A stretch of DNA of 64,000 bases from Tachypleus tridentatus (Eukaryota > Arthropoda > Merostomata > Xiphosura > Limulidae). The translations under genes and the position numbers were made by a program. Shown piece by piece: positions 38,401 through 50,534 of this stretch (positions are counted from its first letter, which is position 1; the number at the start of each line of letters is the position of its first letter). The stretch lies in NCBI RefSeq assembly GCF_004210375.1, contig NC_134833.1, positions 143,956,127 through 144,020,126 on the forward strand, written 5' to 3'. The notes under the pieces were generated by a model. The model made no database searches. It saw nothing but the letters and a program-made list of their open reading frames with translations, and had not been told where the DNA came from.

Positions 38401-41400
38401 ATTCTCTTTATTCAGCTACTCTTCTTACTTTTAAGTAAGCTGGACATTTTATTAAATATTTGTGATGGGATGTAGTTATAATCAAACCTTGAAAGTGGGG
38501 TTAAGGCAACTCCAGAAGAAAGTGTATGAAAAAATTTTTTTTTTTATTTGGAAGCGATGAACAATTTTTTTGTTGTTGATGATGTTGTTTGTTGGTCTGA
38601 AAAATATTAACCAAACTTTTACAGTTTACACAAGCTTTTGATTTTGTGTGAAAAGTTTACCACACTTGCAATTCTCCAATTCCTTCTATAATATTTGTTT
38701 TTCTATTAAATGTTTCATTCTGTGAAATTAGTGTTGATATATATAATGTATATAAATTTAACTGGGTTTTTAAAATATAGCACAGACAGATCAAAATTTC
38801 CATAAATGTTAAGTTATTGTGCCTCAAAGCAAAACATGACCAGTTAATGTGGCAGAACTGTTTGAGAGTGAATGGGACAGACTTATCAATTACCTTAACC
38901 AAGCTTCCTTATATTGTAAGTTACCCAAATCACAATCAACTGTTTAATATCTTTCAATTTAGGTTTCAAATAATTTTAACAATCAAACTGTAAACAACTG
39001 ATGAAAAAAAAAAAAAAGAGGTAAATAGATAAATAATTATCATTTGATAGTAAGAAACATTATGAGAAGCAATTAAATCAAAATTACAGTTAGGCTTAAC
39101 AGATTTTTTATCATTTAGTTAAATTCTTGGTTTGCTTAAAACATAGGATAGTAAGGTATACAACTAAGAAAACAACAACATACTAATATTCCAGAACATT
39201 TCAAAAGGTAGATCTTTTATTTTCGTATATATGAAATACCGTATGTTTTGTTGTACAAGATGCACTTTTTTTTTTCCCCAAGAAAAGGGATCTCAAAATC
39301 TTCCTGCATCCTACACACTGAAGGTTAAAAGTTTTATGCCTCTACTACTTTTGAAGTATTCTGAAGAATAATAAAAGATTATACTGATGTTGAACAAATG
39401 AATAAATGATAACTGTGAAGAATATTTTTTTCCCTGAAGATAGCCTTGAAAATTGGGGTGCATCTTATACATCAAAAAATATGGTAGTTCAATATTTATA
39501 TTAAGATGCTTCACTTGTGTACTATATGTTACAGACATGATATCATAGAAATTGGTGAAAAAGTTCCACACACATCACATTTAAATATTGTGTAACAGCT
39601 CACTAAATGTAGGTACAGATACTGAGCACCTGCTGTAAGGGACTTGAATTATTTGGTAAATGTACTGTTAAAAAGAAAAATTATGAATTTATGATGCATA
39701 TGAAATAACAGGAAATAATTACATGACACTATCACATTTTGTATATCTCTAATAAGAAACAATATACAAATGGATAACTCATACTAGTGTTCCATTTCAC
39801 ATAACATTCAGAGTTTCATACAATTTACTGTTTAATTTGGCAACAGTAGAGACACTCAAGTATAGCTCCACATTTTCAAATGGGATTAACAAATTGCTAT
39901 AAAAATTAAAAGTCAATATCAAGCTGATAGGCAATACTACTAAATACAACAAGATATAACGTACCTAAAGGGCACTTACAATAATTTCTACTACTTGCAT
40001 TTCTTACTATTAGGAACCTATTGTAGCAAAGACTTGTGATACTAAATAAAGAAGACTCTTCAGTGATGATGAGAAAACCCACTTGTCAAGAAAAATATAT
40101 GTAAAAATGGCTTGTTTGGGTTGAGAACATTTTTATTAGAGCAGTGAACAACATTTTGACCTTCTTCGGTCATTGTCTGACATCAGCAGAAAAATAATCA
40201 ACATTTGGCAAATACTAGTAACAAAATTGACATTCCAGTTAACACCAAATTTATTAAAAACCAGGCACAAAACTAAGATCTATACTATGTAAAAACTACA
40301 CTGACAAACATCACACCAACATTATTTATAAAATACAATGTGATAACTGCCATGACTTCTATATTGGAGAAACAAGTAGAAAAATGGAAACCAGATTCAA
40401 AGAACACAAAGTCACCTTCACACGTTTTCCAATACTGCAAATCAAGTAAACACAACATAACCATAGAAAACAACCAAATACTAAATAAAGAAACAAACAT
40501 AAACAAACGTAAAATTAAAGAAGCCTTACTTACACAACTCAAGACCAAAATAAACCAATACAAAGGAACACCTTTATACCTATATTAATAAATATAATCA
40601 AACATCTAATCATGCCCTCTACATTTCTACACTCAGTTACACAATCCCCTTCAAACATATGGTCAGCTACCTCTTTCTTTCTTTTTGAACCTGACAATGA
40701 CCGAAGAGGGTCAAAATGTTGTTCACTCCTCTACATAAAAACTTTCTCAACCCAAACCAGCCATTTTTACATATATAAAGAAGACTCTTATGAAACATTT
40801 TTGTGATATTAGAAAAATACATTTCTATTTAATGCACTCTTCACACAGCAATCCAACTGACGATACTCACTCTAATTTCAACCATTCTTGTTTTAAGGTT
40901 GAAACGAATCTGTAAGTGTAGATGCTCTACAACTGGGGTAAAAATCTTCATCCAGTTTTCTTTGAGAGGAGTATAACGATTAGCTGGAATGGCTACTTTT
41001 CTCATTTCTTCTTGACCATCCTAAGAATACAAAAATGTTGCATAAAAATTTCAATATATTATCAAAAACTTTAATTACTGTATACAGGAAGAAACAAAAT
41101 CAACACTAAAGAAAAGTATTAACCTAATATGAATCAAAATTATGTAATTTGTGGGGCTTTTTAGAAGCAGAAAGTGGCCATAAAAACTTATTCTGATGCC
41201 TTCTATATTTTTTCACAATCTTAAATAATTAATAACACAAATCAAATAAGGATTTCTTACATGCTCTTGAGAATAAAGGGAGCTTAGGAAACTTGCTATT
41301 TTTGTGAACAACTGCAATGATTTAAGATATTATATAAAAACATCAAAGTCACTTTCATTGGCACATTTCACAGGAGAGGCAAGTCTCATTTTTAATCTCT

Positions 41401-41959
41401 TAAACACTTCTAATCATCTATCTTGTTTATGTGTTAACTCGTTAATTTTTGGAAAATTTCAATTATTCATTACCACATAAATTATGCATTTTAGGCAATA
41501 ATAGAGATTTTATGATCATTAGTGATTGGTCCCACCAAAACAGCATACCCTTCTGTTATACTACACCTTTAATGTATTACCTTATTACGGCATGACAACA
41601 CTCAAATTATTGATAAATAAATGTTCATCCTACTAAATTGGACTTACTTAGCCTGGCCTTCAATGTAGTGTTATTACATTAAATACTAGTCCATTTTACA
41701 AAAATTACTGAAGCAAGTGACAAGCATTTATTTTTAAAATTTGCTTAACTAATGCAAGGGAAGTACTCAAAAGATTCTGATAATTAAAATATTACTGTTT
41801 ACCCACCAAGAGTTTTTCTTTCTTTGCTGGTGGAAAACTTGGTCTCTTTATAACTTCAGTTTCCATAGCAGTTTCCATTTCTAGTTGTGTTCTTTTTCTA
41901 TTTCTCTGTCTGTGTACCTTTTGAAAGGGCTCTTGAGAGTTATCACACGTCTGCTCCAT
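32498..41959 (-). CDS. PNO1: PNO1, KH-domain RNA-binding 40S ribosome assembly factor (7 coding exons, complete)
   Basis: PNO1 is the conserved partner of the NOB1 endonuclease in late 40S subunit maturation and acts on pre-rRNA in the nucleolus and cytoplasm. Coding exons in order of translation are 41959-41807, 41020-40871, 38339-38256, 37435-37375, 35435-35318, 34617-34547 and 32565-32498. All introns are GT-AG and the phases join to 234 codons plus a stop, slightly shorter than the human protein (about 252). The variable N-terminus ends in a KRPSFPP-type segment. The strongly conserved [17 protein letters not shown] block is in exon 2. The KH GxxG loop (GKGG, residues 167-170) is in exon 5, followed by TIENVT and the SKIHILGS block. 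The C-terminus ends in SERF. The ATG has A at -3 and G at +4 with an in-frame TAA upstream, and a good 3' splice site lies 9 bases before it, so an upstream non-coding exon is likely. Introns carry several transposons. Confidence 0.95.
32990..34225 (-). mobile_element. Tigger/pogo element, internally deleted, with intact TIRs and TA target site
   Basis: The ends CAGTGGTACCTCGGTTCTC (32990) and its inverted partner ending CCGAGGTACCACTG (34225) are flanked by TA at 32988-32989 and 34226-34227, as in Tc1/mariner/pogo insertions. The length is 1236 bp. The element occupies the last intron of PNO1 in the same orientation as the gene. Confidence 0.9.
33312..33928 (-). pseudogene. TIGD1/Tigger-type transposase with the DDE catalytic domain deleted
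   Basis: The start is [15 protein letters not shown] at 33928. The CENP-B-type helix-turn-helix follows after a frameshift ([14 protein letters not shown], then [20 protein letters not shown]) up to SVVRHGE. The frame then jumps to the acidic/basic C-terminal tail ([13 protein letters not shown], ending [12 protein letters not shown], stop at 33312). The whole catalytic region between them is missing, so this copy could only be moved by a transposase supplied elsewhere. Confidence 0.85.
35956..36420 (-). mobile_element. Tc1-like transposon remnant with N-terminal transposase and one terminal repeat
   Basis: An open stretch at 36369-36076 reads [19 protein letters not shown] followed by [15 protein letters not shown] and STVSRRL. 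That is the paired helix-turn-helix, GRP-like linker and second HTH of Tc1 transposases. The catalytic domain is missing. A terminus-like CAGTACTTTGTAAAAGTGTTGG starts at 35956 after TA. The matching end beyond 36420 was not found. It lies in PNO1 intron 4. Confidence 0.62.
37001..37270 (-). mobile_element. SINE family A in PNO1 intron 4
   Basis: Full-length minus-strand copy from the TTTGGTTTGGTTTGAATTT tail to GGCCATACCAGGCC. A short TCACCC repeat lies on both sides. Confidence 0.9.
37882..38010 (+). mobile_element. hAT-like terminus fragment with a repeat shared with 59.4 kb
   Basis: It begins CAGTGGTTGTCAACACTTTC, like many hAT ends (CAGTGGTTCTCAAC). It includes GAAAAATCTATACATGATGG, continuing as AGAAAAATGGATATAATTTTT, which recurs at 59432-59480. 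No second terminus was found. It lies in PNO1 intron 3. Confidence 0.45.
39239..39484. mobile_element. 246-bp MITE with about 27-bp TIRs and TA target
   Basis: The left end CCGTATGTTTTGTTGTACAA, continuing GATGCAC, matches the inverted right end (CCATATTTTTTGATGTATAAGATGCAC). TA lies on both sides (39237-39238, 39485-39486). There is no coding content. It lies in PNO1 intron 2. Confidence 0.7.
40061..40775 (+). mobile_element. Truncated Penelope-like element with GIY-YIG endonuclease and inverted ends
   Basis: A 14-bp direct repeat TAAAGAAGACTCTT (40047-40060 and 40776-40789) flanks the unit. Inverted arms of about 83 bp lie at 40096-40177 and 40693-40775. Between them is the GIY-YIG endonuclease domain: [20 protein letters not shown] starts at 40321, with a CxxC linker motif. 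A one-base shift near 40400 moves the frame, which then runs through CKSSKHNI and ends in [13 protein letters not shown] with a stop at 40585. The reverse transcriptase is missing. It lies in PNO1 intron 2. Confidence 0.8.
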
Positions 41960-42559
41960 TTTGCTGATCTGTTAAGCTCTATTAAAAAAAGGTTTATATA
42001 CAAAATTAATAGAACATTGTTCACTTTAGCCCACATGAAGATTGCAATTTTAAAAAAAAATAAATTAGGTGATTTCAATGTTTCAAATGAGGCTTTTCCC
42101 CTTTTTGTAGAACGTGTTCCTCTATTCACATCAGTGATTTTCACAGTAGTTGCATTTAAGTGATAAAAACCATAGCCTTTTGTTTCTAATAAGTTTAATA
42201 ATAAAAGCAGTTTAATAATTTAATCAAGAACTCTTATAATTATAAATACTTTTTGATTAACAAATGATAACGTGGCAATTAAAAAGGTTTTTCTTACAAA
42301 ATTTTATTTGGAAAAAATGTGCAAGTTTTAGGTTTGATTTGACTAATAATTCATATTTACATGAGTTTAGCATAACATCTTTCATATAAAATAAAGACTA
42401 AACCTGTACACAATTACTCAAGAAAAAAACTATACAAAAATGATTTCCCGAAATATTTCAAAACATAGCCAGCATGAATTCACTAACAGGAAATCTTGTT
42501 TTACCATTCTGCTAACTTTTATTTGTGAGGATGTTACTTGTTACTTGGAAGAAGAAAAA

Positions 42560-44140
42560 GACATAGCAATGTAACATTTTCAAAAAGCTTTTTATAAAGC
42601 ACCATACAGAGCATATATGATACAAAAATCACACTGTTGGGGTGATGCAAGACTAAATTTACCTGAAGGATGGCTTAGTGAGAGAAAACATACTTATAAA
42701 TAGAGTTAAGTGAAACCAAACCTTTGTTACTAATGGTGCGTGTCAGATATTAGTTATTGGCTTTTATTTACTTGCATCACTAGCATCAATAGGAGCATAA
42801 TTAATAAACTGGCAAGATTTAATGATGATATTGAGCTGTTAGATATTCTTGATGCAATCATTCTGGTGACTTCTCTCATTATTAGGACCAGATATCAAAG
42901 GAAACGATTCAGTCAGATAATGGCGTGCTTATGTAGCAAGCAGTTTCATTCAAATTCATCCATTGACATTATACAAAGTTTGAATGAATTCTGGATCAGG
43001 TTTGAATTTCACATAAAGTTACTCGAGGGTTATCTGCACTAGCCGTCTCTAATTAAGCAGTGTAAGACTAGAGAGAAGGCAGCTAGTCATCACCACCCAC
43101 TGCCAGTTCTTGGGCTACTCTTTTACCAGTGAATAGTGAGATTGACTGTAACATTATAATGCCCCCATGGCTAAAAGGGCATGTTTGGTTTTGAACCCAC
43201 AACCCTCAGATTATGAGTCGAATGTCTTAACCCACCTGGCCATGCTGGGCCTGAATTCTGGAAAATAAAACTGAGCTGTGGTTACTCTTATATAGAACAT
43301 ATATAATTCCTACTAGAATGGTTAGCAGATAACACATTCAGGGCAGAAAAGACTTTACTGAAACACAGGACAAGCGGCAAGCCTAATTATATGTGAAGTA
43401 CTAAATTATCTAGAATGACTTGAGTCAATTCATTAGTATGGGCACAGTAATAAATGTAAAATTTAATAATTTATTATGTCACATTTTTAATGTAAATAAA
43501 AATCCAGACAAAAGGCATGACTAAAGCAAAGGGCCTTTGCAGTGGTAAACAGGTGAATAAAGTCAGCACAGATGTACTTTCAGGCCCATGCGCAGAATGT
43601 TTGAAATGAAGGTTCTAAGTTGTCAACACAAAGTGCAAAGTACAAATGACAAGAGCAAAAACTAAGACTTTATCAAAAGAATGTAGACTATACAGAAAAT
43701 GTTAAGTACCATAAGCAGCTGGACTAAAATATAGATAATCAAAATTGTTTTCCATCACAACCTTCTCTGTGTACATGTACGGCTTTATTGAAAGTACCAC
43801 AATTTTAAATTGTTTTTGGAGATATATTTAAGTCAAAATGGTTCTTAACTCTATACAAGTCACTAGTTAGCCCTCATTTGAACAAATATGGACTCCTTAT
43901 TTATGATATTTATTATTTGATAAGATTTGAAGGAAGGTTATTCAGATGATTCTGGGAAAATAAAGTTTGTTTCATGAGGATATGTTAAGATACTTTATAT
44001 ATTCTTGAGGAAATAGGAGTCATTAAAGAAAACAAGATTATTTAGGGGATAAAGGTCCCTCACTATTGTATGCTTTATTGTGCAGATAAAAGGACACAAG
44101 TTTAAAATTTGGAAAGGGCAGGTTAATTGCTAGTTAAGAC
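42560..44140 (+). mobile_element. CR1-like LINE remnant, split by a SINE
   Basis: The plus strand carries WLSERKHTYK (palm-thumb region), then LLFTCITSINRSIINKLARF leading into a degenerate catalytic box FNDD at 42818-42829 (usual form FADD). After the SINE at 42996-43251 it continues with FLTLYKSLVSPHLNKYGLL near 43830 and a C-terminal tail near 44090-44150. Stops and frameshifts are present throughout. Confidence 0.6.
42996..43251 (-). mobile_element. SINE family A inserted in a CR1-like LINE, 11-bp target duplication
   Basis: TGAATTCTGGA at 42985-42995 and 43252-43262 flanks a minus-strand copy. The LINE is therefore the older resident. Confidence 0.92.
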
Positions 44141-44539
44141 AGTTTTATTTTTTTAACATAATTATCTATTCATGATATGAGCTGCTGTTGGCATCTTACA
44201 AGTTTATGTTGGGAAATTATTTCCTGAGAAATAAATGGAAATTTTAATTTTTGCTCCTTTTTTTTTTCTTGCAAAAACAATTTTCACGGAAGCAATTGTC
44301 TCCTGCCCTCAATACATCACACTATAAGATTGAATAGTCAAATCAAATTAATATCTTAGATTTTTAGCTTTTGGGAAAGAGGATGCCCTTTGCTGAAAAT
44401 ATAAGTGCGTATATATAAAGACATGCACACATATACACGTTTAACTGTTTAAAACCCACAGCATTTTGTGTATTCTGCCAGAAGTATTTATATGATATCC
44501 TAATAATTATCAACATACCTTAAAAGAATTTTCAAATTA

Positions 44540-45218
44540 CATTAAAACCTGTCCAAGGCAGAATCACACGAGACCGAGTAAAGTTTCTGACTTGAGCAGG
44601 TTTTCTGGCTTAAACAGTGAACATGCATTTCCTTAATTATATATAATTTTTAAGGGAAACGTTACACTTGCTTGACTCGAGAGCAGTAAGACATTTGTGA
44701 ATAAAGTTATTATACTGTTTATGCTATATTTATTAGATTAAGAACAAAAATAGACATACAAAATATACACAAGTACACAAAATCTTAATTAAATTTATTT
44801 GGAGAAAGTGTCCAATGTCAACTGTTCATTTGTTTTTAATGGACTTTCTCATGTGGTTAAAAGAAAATGCCAATTCTACAGCCTTTTCATGAAGTTCATT
44901 TTCTCCCCTTCATTTTGCATACAATTTGATTCTGTTAATATAACTTAACACTTGAGATGAAATAGGAATTTGTATTTCCTTACTATATTTTCCATTTTGT
45001 TCATCTTCTGAATCTCTCATACTGTTACCATCTTGCGATTTTATTATAGATTTTAAATCAGTTTGTTAAAACATTCTTAACAATGTTCACAAAGCAGGTT
45101 CTGCCATATAGAGGGCCTTTTATAAGACAAATCTTAAGATAATTCTGCAAAATTTTGATATTTCTGGCTTGCACAGGTTTCCACCCTATGCAGTTTCCAG
45201 CTTAAACAGGTTTTACTG
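44540..45218 (-). mobile_element. Pogo/jerky-like DNA transposon remnant with TIRs
   Basis: The ends CATTAAAACCTGTCCAAG (44540) and the inverted CTTAAACAGGTTTTACTG (45218) are flanked by TA on both sides. Inside, the minus strand reads GENELHEKAVELAFSFNHM, which resembles the C-terminal tail of jerky/Tigger-like proteins. The length is 679 bp, too short for a full transposase. Confidence 0.6.
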
Positions 45219-45219
45219 T

Positions 45220-47600
45220 ATTTATAACTAGTATTATAATGTTGTGGATAACAACATAATTTAGATTACTTTTCAGGCAAAGAAACACAAATGTTATTGG
45301 ATAATACCACAATCTGATAAGGAATCAATGCTTTCAGCATTGGCTTCCATTTAAGGAATTAATATTTCCCACAAACTAGCATCTTCCCATTTTCTAATAT
45401 TTTCCTCTCACTCCATTCATTGTGAAAGATTTTTCTTCCACTCTCTTACAAATCTACACATTTATTACACTCTCATGCTTTCCTTTACAAATTCTACATC
45501 CTCTCTCTTAATCTTATATATTTTTATTCCATCTTGTATATCCCCACATCATATGGTTACAATATTACTGTAATTTTCTTCCTATTTCCTTTTCAACTTT
45601 ATATATCCTTCAATCTTTATTACCTTCTCATTCAAACAAGCTACATGAGTAATAATGAAAAAACATAACTGGTATTGCGTACGGACAAACATATCATTCA
45701 AACTGTCTACTTATAACGAAAATGAATTGTTTTGTCAGTTGGGTACACACACTGTTAACTATACTTTTGGATATAAACCAAATAATAATCTTACAAAATT
45801 CAGCCAATCCAAAAGACTTAGACATAAGTCCATACGTATGTTAACAATGCAAAATAATCATAATAAAATTAGAAATAACTAAAATTAAGTATATTAAATA
45901 TTCTAACCATCAGTATGCATCCAAGTAAAAACTACCACATTTTTGCTAACAGTTACACATAGCTTAGCTGACCTTGTACAGTTTAGTTAGTCCTAAATCC
46001 ATAAACTAAGTTTACAATGTGAATAATTTATAATGAAAATTAAAAAAGTGGTACAGCATAAGATAATCTTAATAAAACAAAGACAAATAAATTCTAAAAC
46101 ATTAAATTTCTAATTAATACTGTGGTAAGTTATACTGGTAACACATACTTTTCAATTTTATCTCAATTTTGTTGTAAGTTTTTCTCACATATTTTTATTG
46201 CCTTTGCACCATTATCTTCAGAACTTCTTATTCAGTTATTATCCTACATATTTCATGATTTTCACTCTCTTCATCTCTCATCCTCATCTATTTCTTTTAT
46301 TGTTTTTGTTCCTTTTCCAATTACTCTTAAATAAGGTTTTCACCACCTCTATTTTTGATACACACGGACATGTTTATTTTTCATTGTAGTAACTGTAATA
46401 TTATTTCTTTCCACTTCCATCCACTCAAATGTAAAGTTGGTGCTTCTGTTTAAACAAAAGATGTTGTGGTTTGAAATTTTTGTAACTGATTATATATATA
46501 TATTATTCATCATGCTTGAACCAATTTTTAAACAACTGGGTCAACTCAAGAGTTTACATAGTTTAAGAGTTGTTGTCACCTAGTGGAACTGACACAGGTT
46601 ACAGAATTTATTAAACCCAAGTCCTCCTTGGTGTTTTCATTACTCACTCATGCATTAAAAGTTAAACAGATTATTTTAGAGCAAAATATAATGAATAGTT
46701 CAGGTGAGCTTAAAAGTGTCATGTTAGCTCATGTAGAATCAGACAGTAAGTACATTTTTGTACTTACACTATGTATTTTCACAGCAGTATACATAAAACA
46801 AAAAACAATGGTTTTATATGAAATATTTAATCACTTTGGGCCTTGAATCAAACTCTAAATGGTTATGCAAGTAATCATGGCACCCTTAGTCTAAATGTAA
46901 GATGTTTTCATTTTTTTTTTTTATTTCTTTCTCCTCTCTAATATACCTGCTTCATAATTAATTATAGAATTAAAGTATTTGAAACAAGTACAACTGTCCA
47001 TCTTTTTCCTGCTTCTTTGACCAATGTTTCATGTTAAATTTACTGTTTAAAGTGCTTTGGCCTCAATATATTTTGAATGTTTTATTGAATATTCCTATTT
47101 TGTTACATCAATATCTCAAATATTTATACTTTTAACTACTTCTATCTGCTTGCTTCCATCATATTTAATTGTTTACTGTTCTTTTCCCTTTCTAAAAACC
47201 ATCTTTAATTTATCTGAACTTAGTTTTAATTTAAACATCAAAAGTTAGGAAAGCATTAGAAAACAACAGGCCTAAAATATGTAACAAAAATAACAAACTG
47301 CAAATACTATTTTGTATTCACATTCCTCTCATTTTAGGCCAATTATCTAACACAAATGATGAGTTCTGGTACTGATCAAAAATCTCTTGGCTAGTTACTT
47401 CTGGGAGACAAAAGGTAGACCTGAAACACTGTTTTCAAACATGCCTATGATTTTCAATTCAAGATGAACAAGTTATGAGGAAGATGATAACAAAAAGATC
47501 TGCAGTTTACACAGTTTTTAACACATAATCTAAAGCTAAATGGTTACTAAATTTGAAGTTGGTTATTCTTTTATATATTTTTAAGGTATGCTTAGAATGC
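45220..47600. other. CpG-poor sequence, nothing recognised
   Basis: Pyrimidine-rich stretches give hydrophobic short open frames (46122-46389, 47057-47248) that look compositional. It may be intron if PNO1 starts near 54.3 kb. Confidence 0.5.
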
Positions 47601-47619
47601 TTTTCATATTCTGTAAATA

Positions 47620-48455
47620 ATCCATCTCCTTGACTACACAGATGAAGTCAACAAATTTCTAGCTCGTATACTGCTCACCAAAAAGGCTACATTTCATGTC
47701 TTGAATAAAGTACATCTTCATAATGTCCACACTTGTGGCTTGGAAAGCTCCATAACACCAATAAAATTGTGTGAGATGGATCAAAGATGATTGTGCAATG
47801 CTGTCCCACATGTAAGAGGATTATTGGTCCTTTCTTTTTTTTTGCTGAGAGTACTGTCACTGAGAATTTGTACCTTGACATGCTGGAGAAATCTGTGGTC
47901 ACACAACTGGAGGAAATGCAAACATAGATAATCTTTCAACAGGATGGTGCTCCACATGATTGGAGTTTTCTGGTCAGATAATTCCTAGATCAGATATTTT
48001 AAAGGGGGTTGATTTGTCACGTTAGGCCAATTCCACAGACTCCACATTTGTCAGATTTTACTGCATTTAACATCTAAGCCCGCCCTCTACATTCCGACAC
48101 TCATTACACAACCCCTTTCAAACATGTGGTCAGCTTCCGGTCAGTTACCTCTCTTTCTTTGTGAACCTGACGATGACCGAAGAAGGTCAAAACGTTGTTC
48201 ACTCCTCTACATAAAAAATATTCTCAACCCAAACAAGCCATTTTTACATATATATTTACTGCACTAGACTTTTTCTTTAGGGGTATGTCAAGGATACCAT
48301 ATATTGTACACCTATATGAAACATCACAGAGCTAAAGATCAGGATAAGGGATGTCATCATTACTGTAACTATGAGTATACTGCAGCAAATGTGGACTGAA
48401 AGTGTATATTAGTTAGACATGTAGAGAGCCATTAATGGTTCAAATGTAAAAACTG
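47620..48455 (+). pseudogene. DDE transposase relic of the Tc/mariner-like superfamily, split by a Penelope fragment
   Basis: The plus strand reads KATFHVLNKVHLHNV, then (other frame) FFFAESTVTENLYLDML, FQQDGAPHDW (48, second catalytic Asp context) and PHLSDFTA. After the insert it continues LDFFFRGMSRIPYIV and a C-terminal region. Several frameshifts and stops break it. The order matches a widespread arthropod transposase in which DEATFHV and FQQDGAP surround catalytic Asp residues. Ends and TIRs were not identified. Confidence 0.68.
48066..48254 (+). mobile_element. 3'-end fragment of the same Penelope-like family, inserted in a transposase relic
   Basis: The sequence is closely similar to 40600-40775, sharing CCGAAGAAGGTCAAAA, GTTGTTCACTCCTCTACATAAAA and the CCATTTTTACATATATA end. 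The direct repeat TTTACTGCA lies at 48057-48065 and 48255-48263. Removing the insert and one repeat restores the reading frame of the host transposase (SDFTA joined to LDFFFRG). Confidence 0.82.
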
Positions 48456-48519
48456 TTTGAGTTGAAATATAAGATGTTGAAAACTGCATAGTTGTATTTT
48501 ATTAGTTATTCAAGCATTG

Positions 48520-48945
48520 AATTTTAAAATAGGAATGATAATTCTGGGTAACACTGTACTTAAAAAACAACTCCCATTTGATCAGTCACATTCATTTCCT
48601 CCAAAAGTAGAGGACATTGAGCATAAACATAATAACCTTAGGTATAAAATAGCCTCCTTAGTAATAAGTGCTATGTGATGTAGACAAAGAGAAATTAATT
48701 TCTGTAAAAAGAAATCTTTGTATGATTTAAGAGATAATCATAAGATAATTATAAAATGTTTTGATAAAGGTAGAGATTTTGTGGTCATGGATAAAGATGT
48801 ATACATTAAAAATATTAATGATTATCTTCATAAAGAGAACAACAAAACACTACAGTGTAGTTCTACTAATAATGAAGAAAAACATGCTCACATTTCACTA
48901 AAAAGACTTGTAAAAACTCAACACTTCATACATGTGTGACAGATA
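48520..48945 (+). mobile_element. Possible N-terminal remnant of a Penelope-like polyprotein
   Basis: A 73-codon open stretch (48718-48939) and the sequence just before it contain KCFDKGRDFVVMDKDVYIKN. This resembles the segment before the RT domain in Penelope-like proteins (ADKGRGVVIMDKDDY-like). No RT motifs were recognised downstream, apart from a possible short GIY-YIG echo near 50545. Confidence 0.4.
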
Positions 48946-50534
48946 ATCTTAATTTAAAAGAATAGCAGACCACTCAAATATTACTGTCTTCCCACAGATT
49001 GCAAAGAAAGTATCCCTTTGGTTGGCATTTCTGGAACAAAGCAGCTAGGTTATTTGCATCAACCAACTGATAAAATCATAAAATGTAAAAATAAATCAAG
49101 TGAAAAACTAAACAGCATTCAAAAGTCAGATAAAAGATTCAAAATTAAAAAGGCCAATGAATCATAAAAATTTTAAATCATTTTCTAACATGAAGGATAA
49201 ACCATTAGAAAAGATGTCTAAAACAGTGTTGTCACTCATGATCGTTAAGATGGCATGACAGTAAAATGTGGTTTATTGTAACTTAAGTTTCAAAGAGGCT
49301 ACACATTGGTTGATCAGTCCCAGATAAAAGAAAATCATGAGTTTAAAAACTGTGACTAATGTGTAACCAAACCAGAAAAATTTTCTTCTTCTGATCCTTT
49401 TGGAAACAAGACAGCCAAAGAGCAATAGAATGTTTGATCTGAAATTGCTTATTATGACTTTACTCACACCAAGTCACTTGCCAACTGGCACAAAGCCAAA
49501 TCTTCAATACAGGATTATAATCCATGTATGGGATAGACATGGCTGTAACAGCACCAGAGCAGATGGACTTAGTTGCAGTGTTAGAGAGCTCGTTCCCATA
49601 AATACTGACATGGTTACTTATCCATAAAAATTAATGGAAACAGAAGATAAAGAAAAATTGGCCAGTAGTTTTTTTTTTATCATTGATGAGAATAGGGTGA
49701 AAACTAACATGAAGTGACTCCAGGGCCAGTAGAGAGCTAAGAGAGTTAGTGTAAATGATACAATCAGTGTACTAGATATCTTTTACATGATCCAGGGTAA
49801 ATGAAATGGCATACAACCTGACAGGGAACACAAAATATGTAGAAGGGATCCTGTAAGCAACAACCAAGCCACAACATACCATTAATATAAACAGGATTAG
49901 AAGACTGATTTGAAAGATGTTCAACAAATAGAAGGCAGTACTTTCAATCTGGAGTAACCATCCTTATTAGATAACTTTAATCCTATTCTAAAATTCATTG
50001 TTAAGAACACCAAAAAATTAAGTATCTTGTCATTCCTTCTCATTCAGGTTACCTTAGGAGACAGCTCATTTGTAACAAAACTGTATCACAAAGCCCTGTG
50101 ATAAACTAGTTTTTACCTTATCACTCACTATACATTAAATGTGTGATTACTACTGCATATCTAAGCTGTATCAATAAACCTTGTACAACTAAAGAAGGTA
50201 AGTTCAAAGTTATACAAGAACTAAATATTAACAGATATTCCAAAAAAAATTATTGTTTATCTTTTACTAAACTATGAATGCAGTGTTTACAATGACAGTG
50301 CAAAAACTTTTCCACACAGAAAAACATCAGTTTAATAAAAATTTTGTTGGACTGTACATTAGTCTTAAGATTTCAGCTCAGGTAGGTGTGCTGATGAGCA
50401 AGTCTTGCCATCAAGAGTTACAGAGAAACCATGTAGAACTTTGAATAATATGCTAGTAGCACCATCCTTTAAACTCAAAAACTACAATAAATAAAATGAA
50501 ATTTTAGTCATGAGAATGTGGTATATAGTTTAAT

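Noticed and set aside
41881-42163. Open frames on both strands over the PNO1 start
   Set aside because: Overlapping shadows. The PNO1 exon uses another frame, supported by splice phase and protein similarity.
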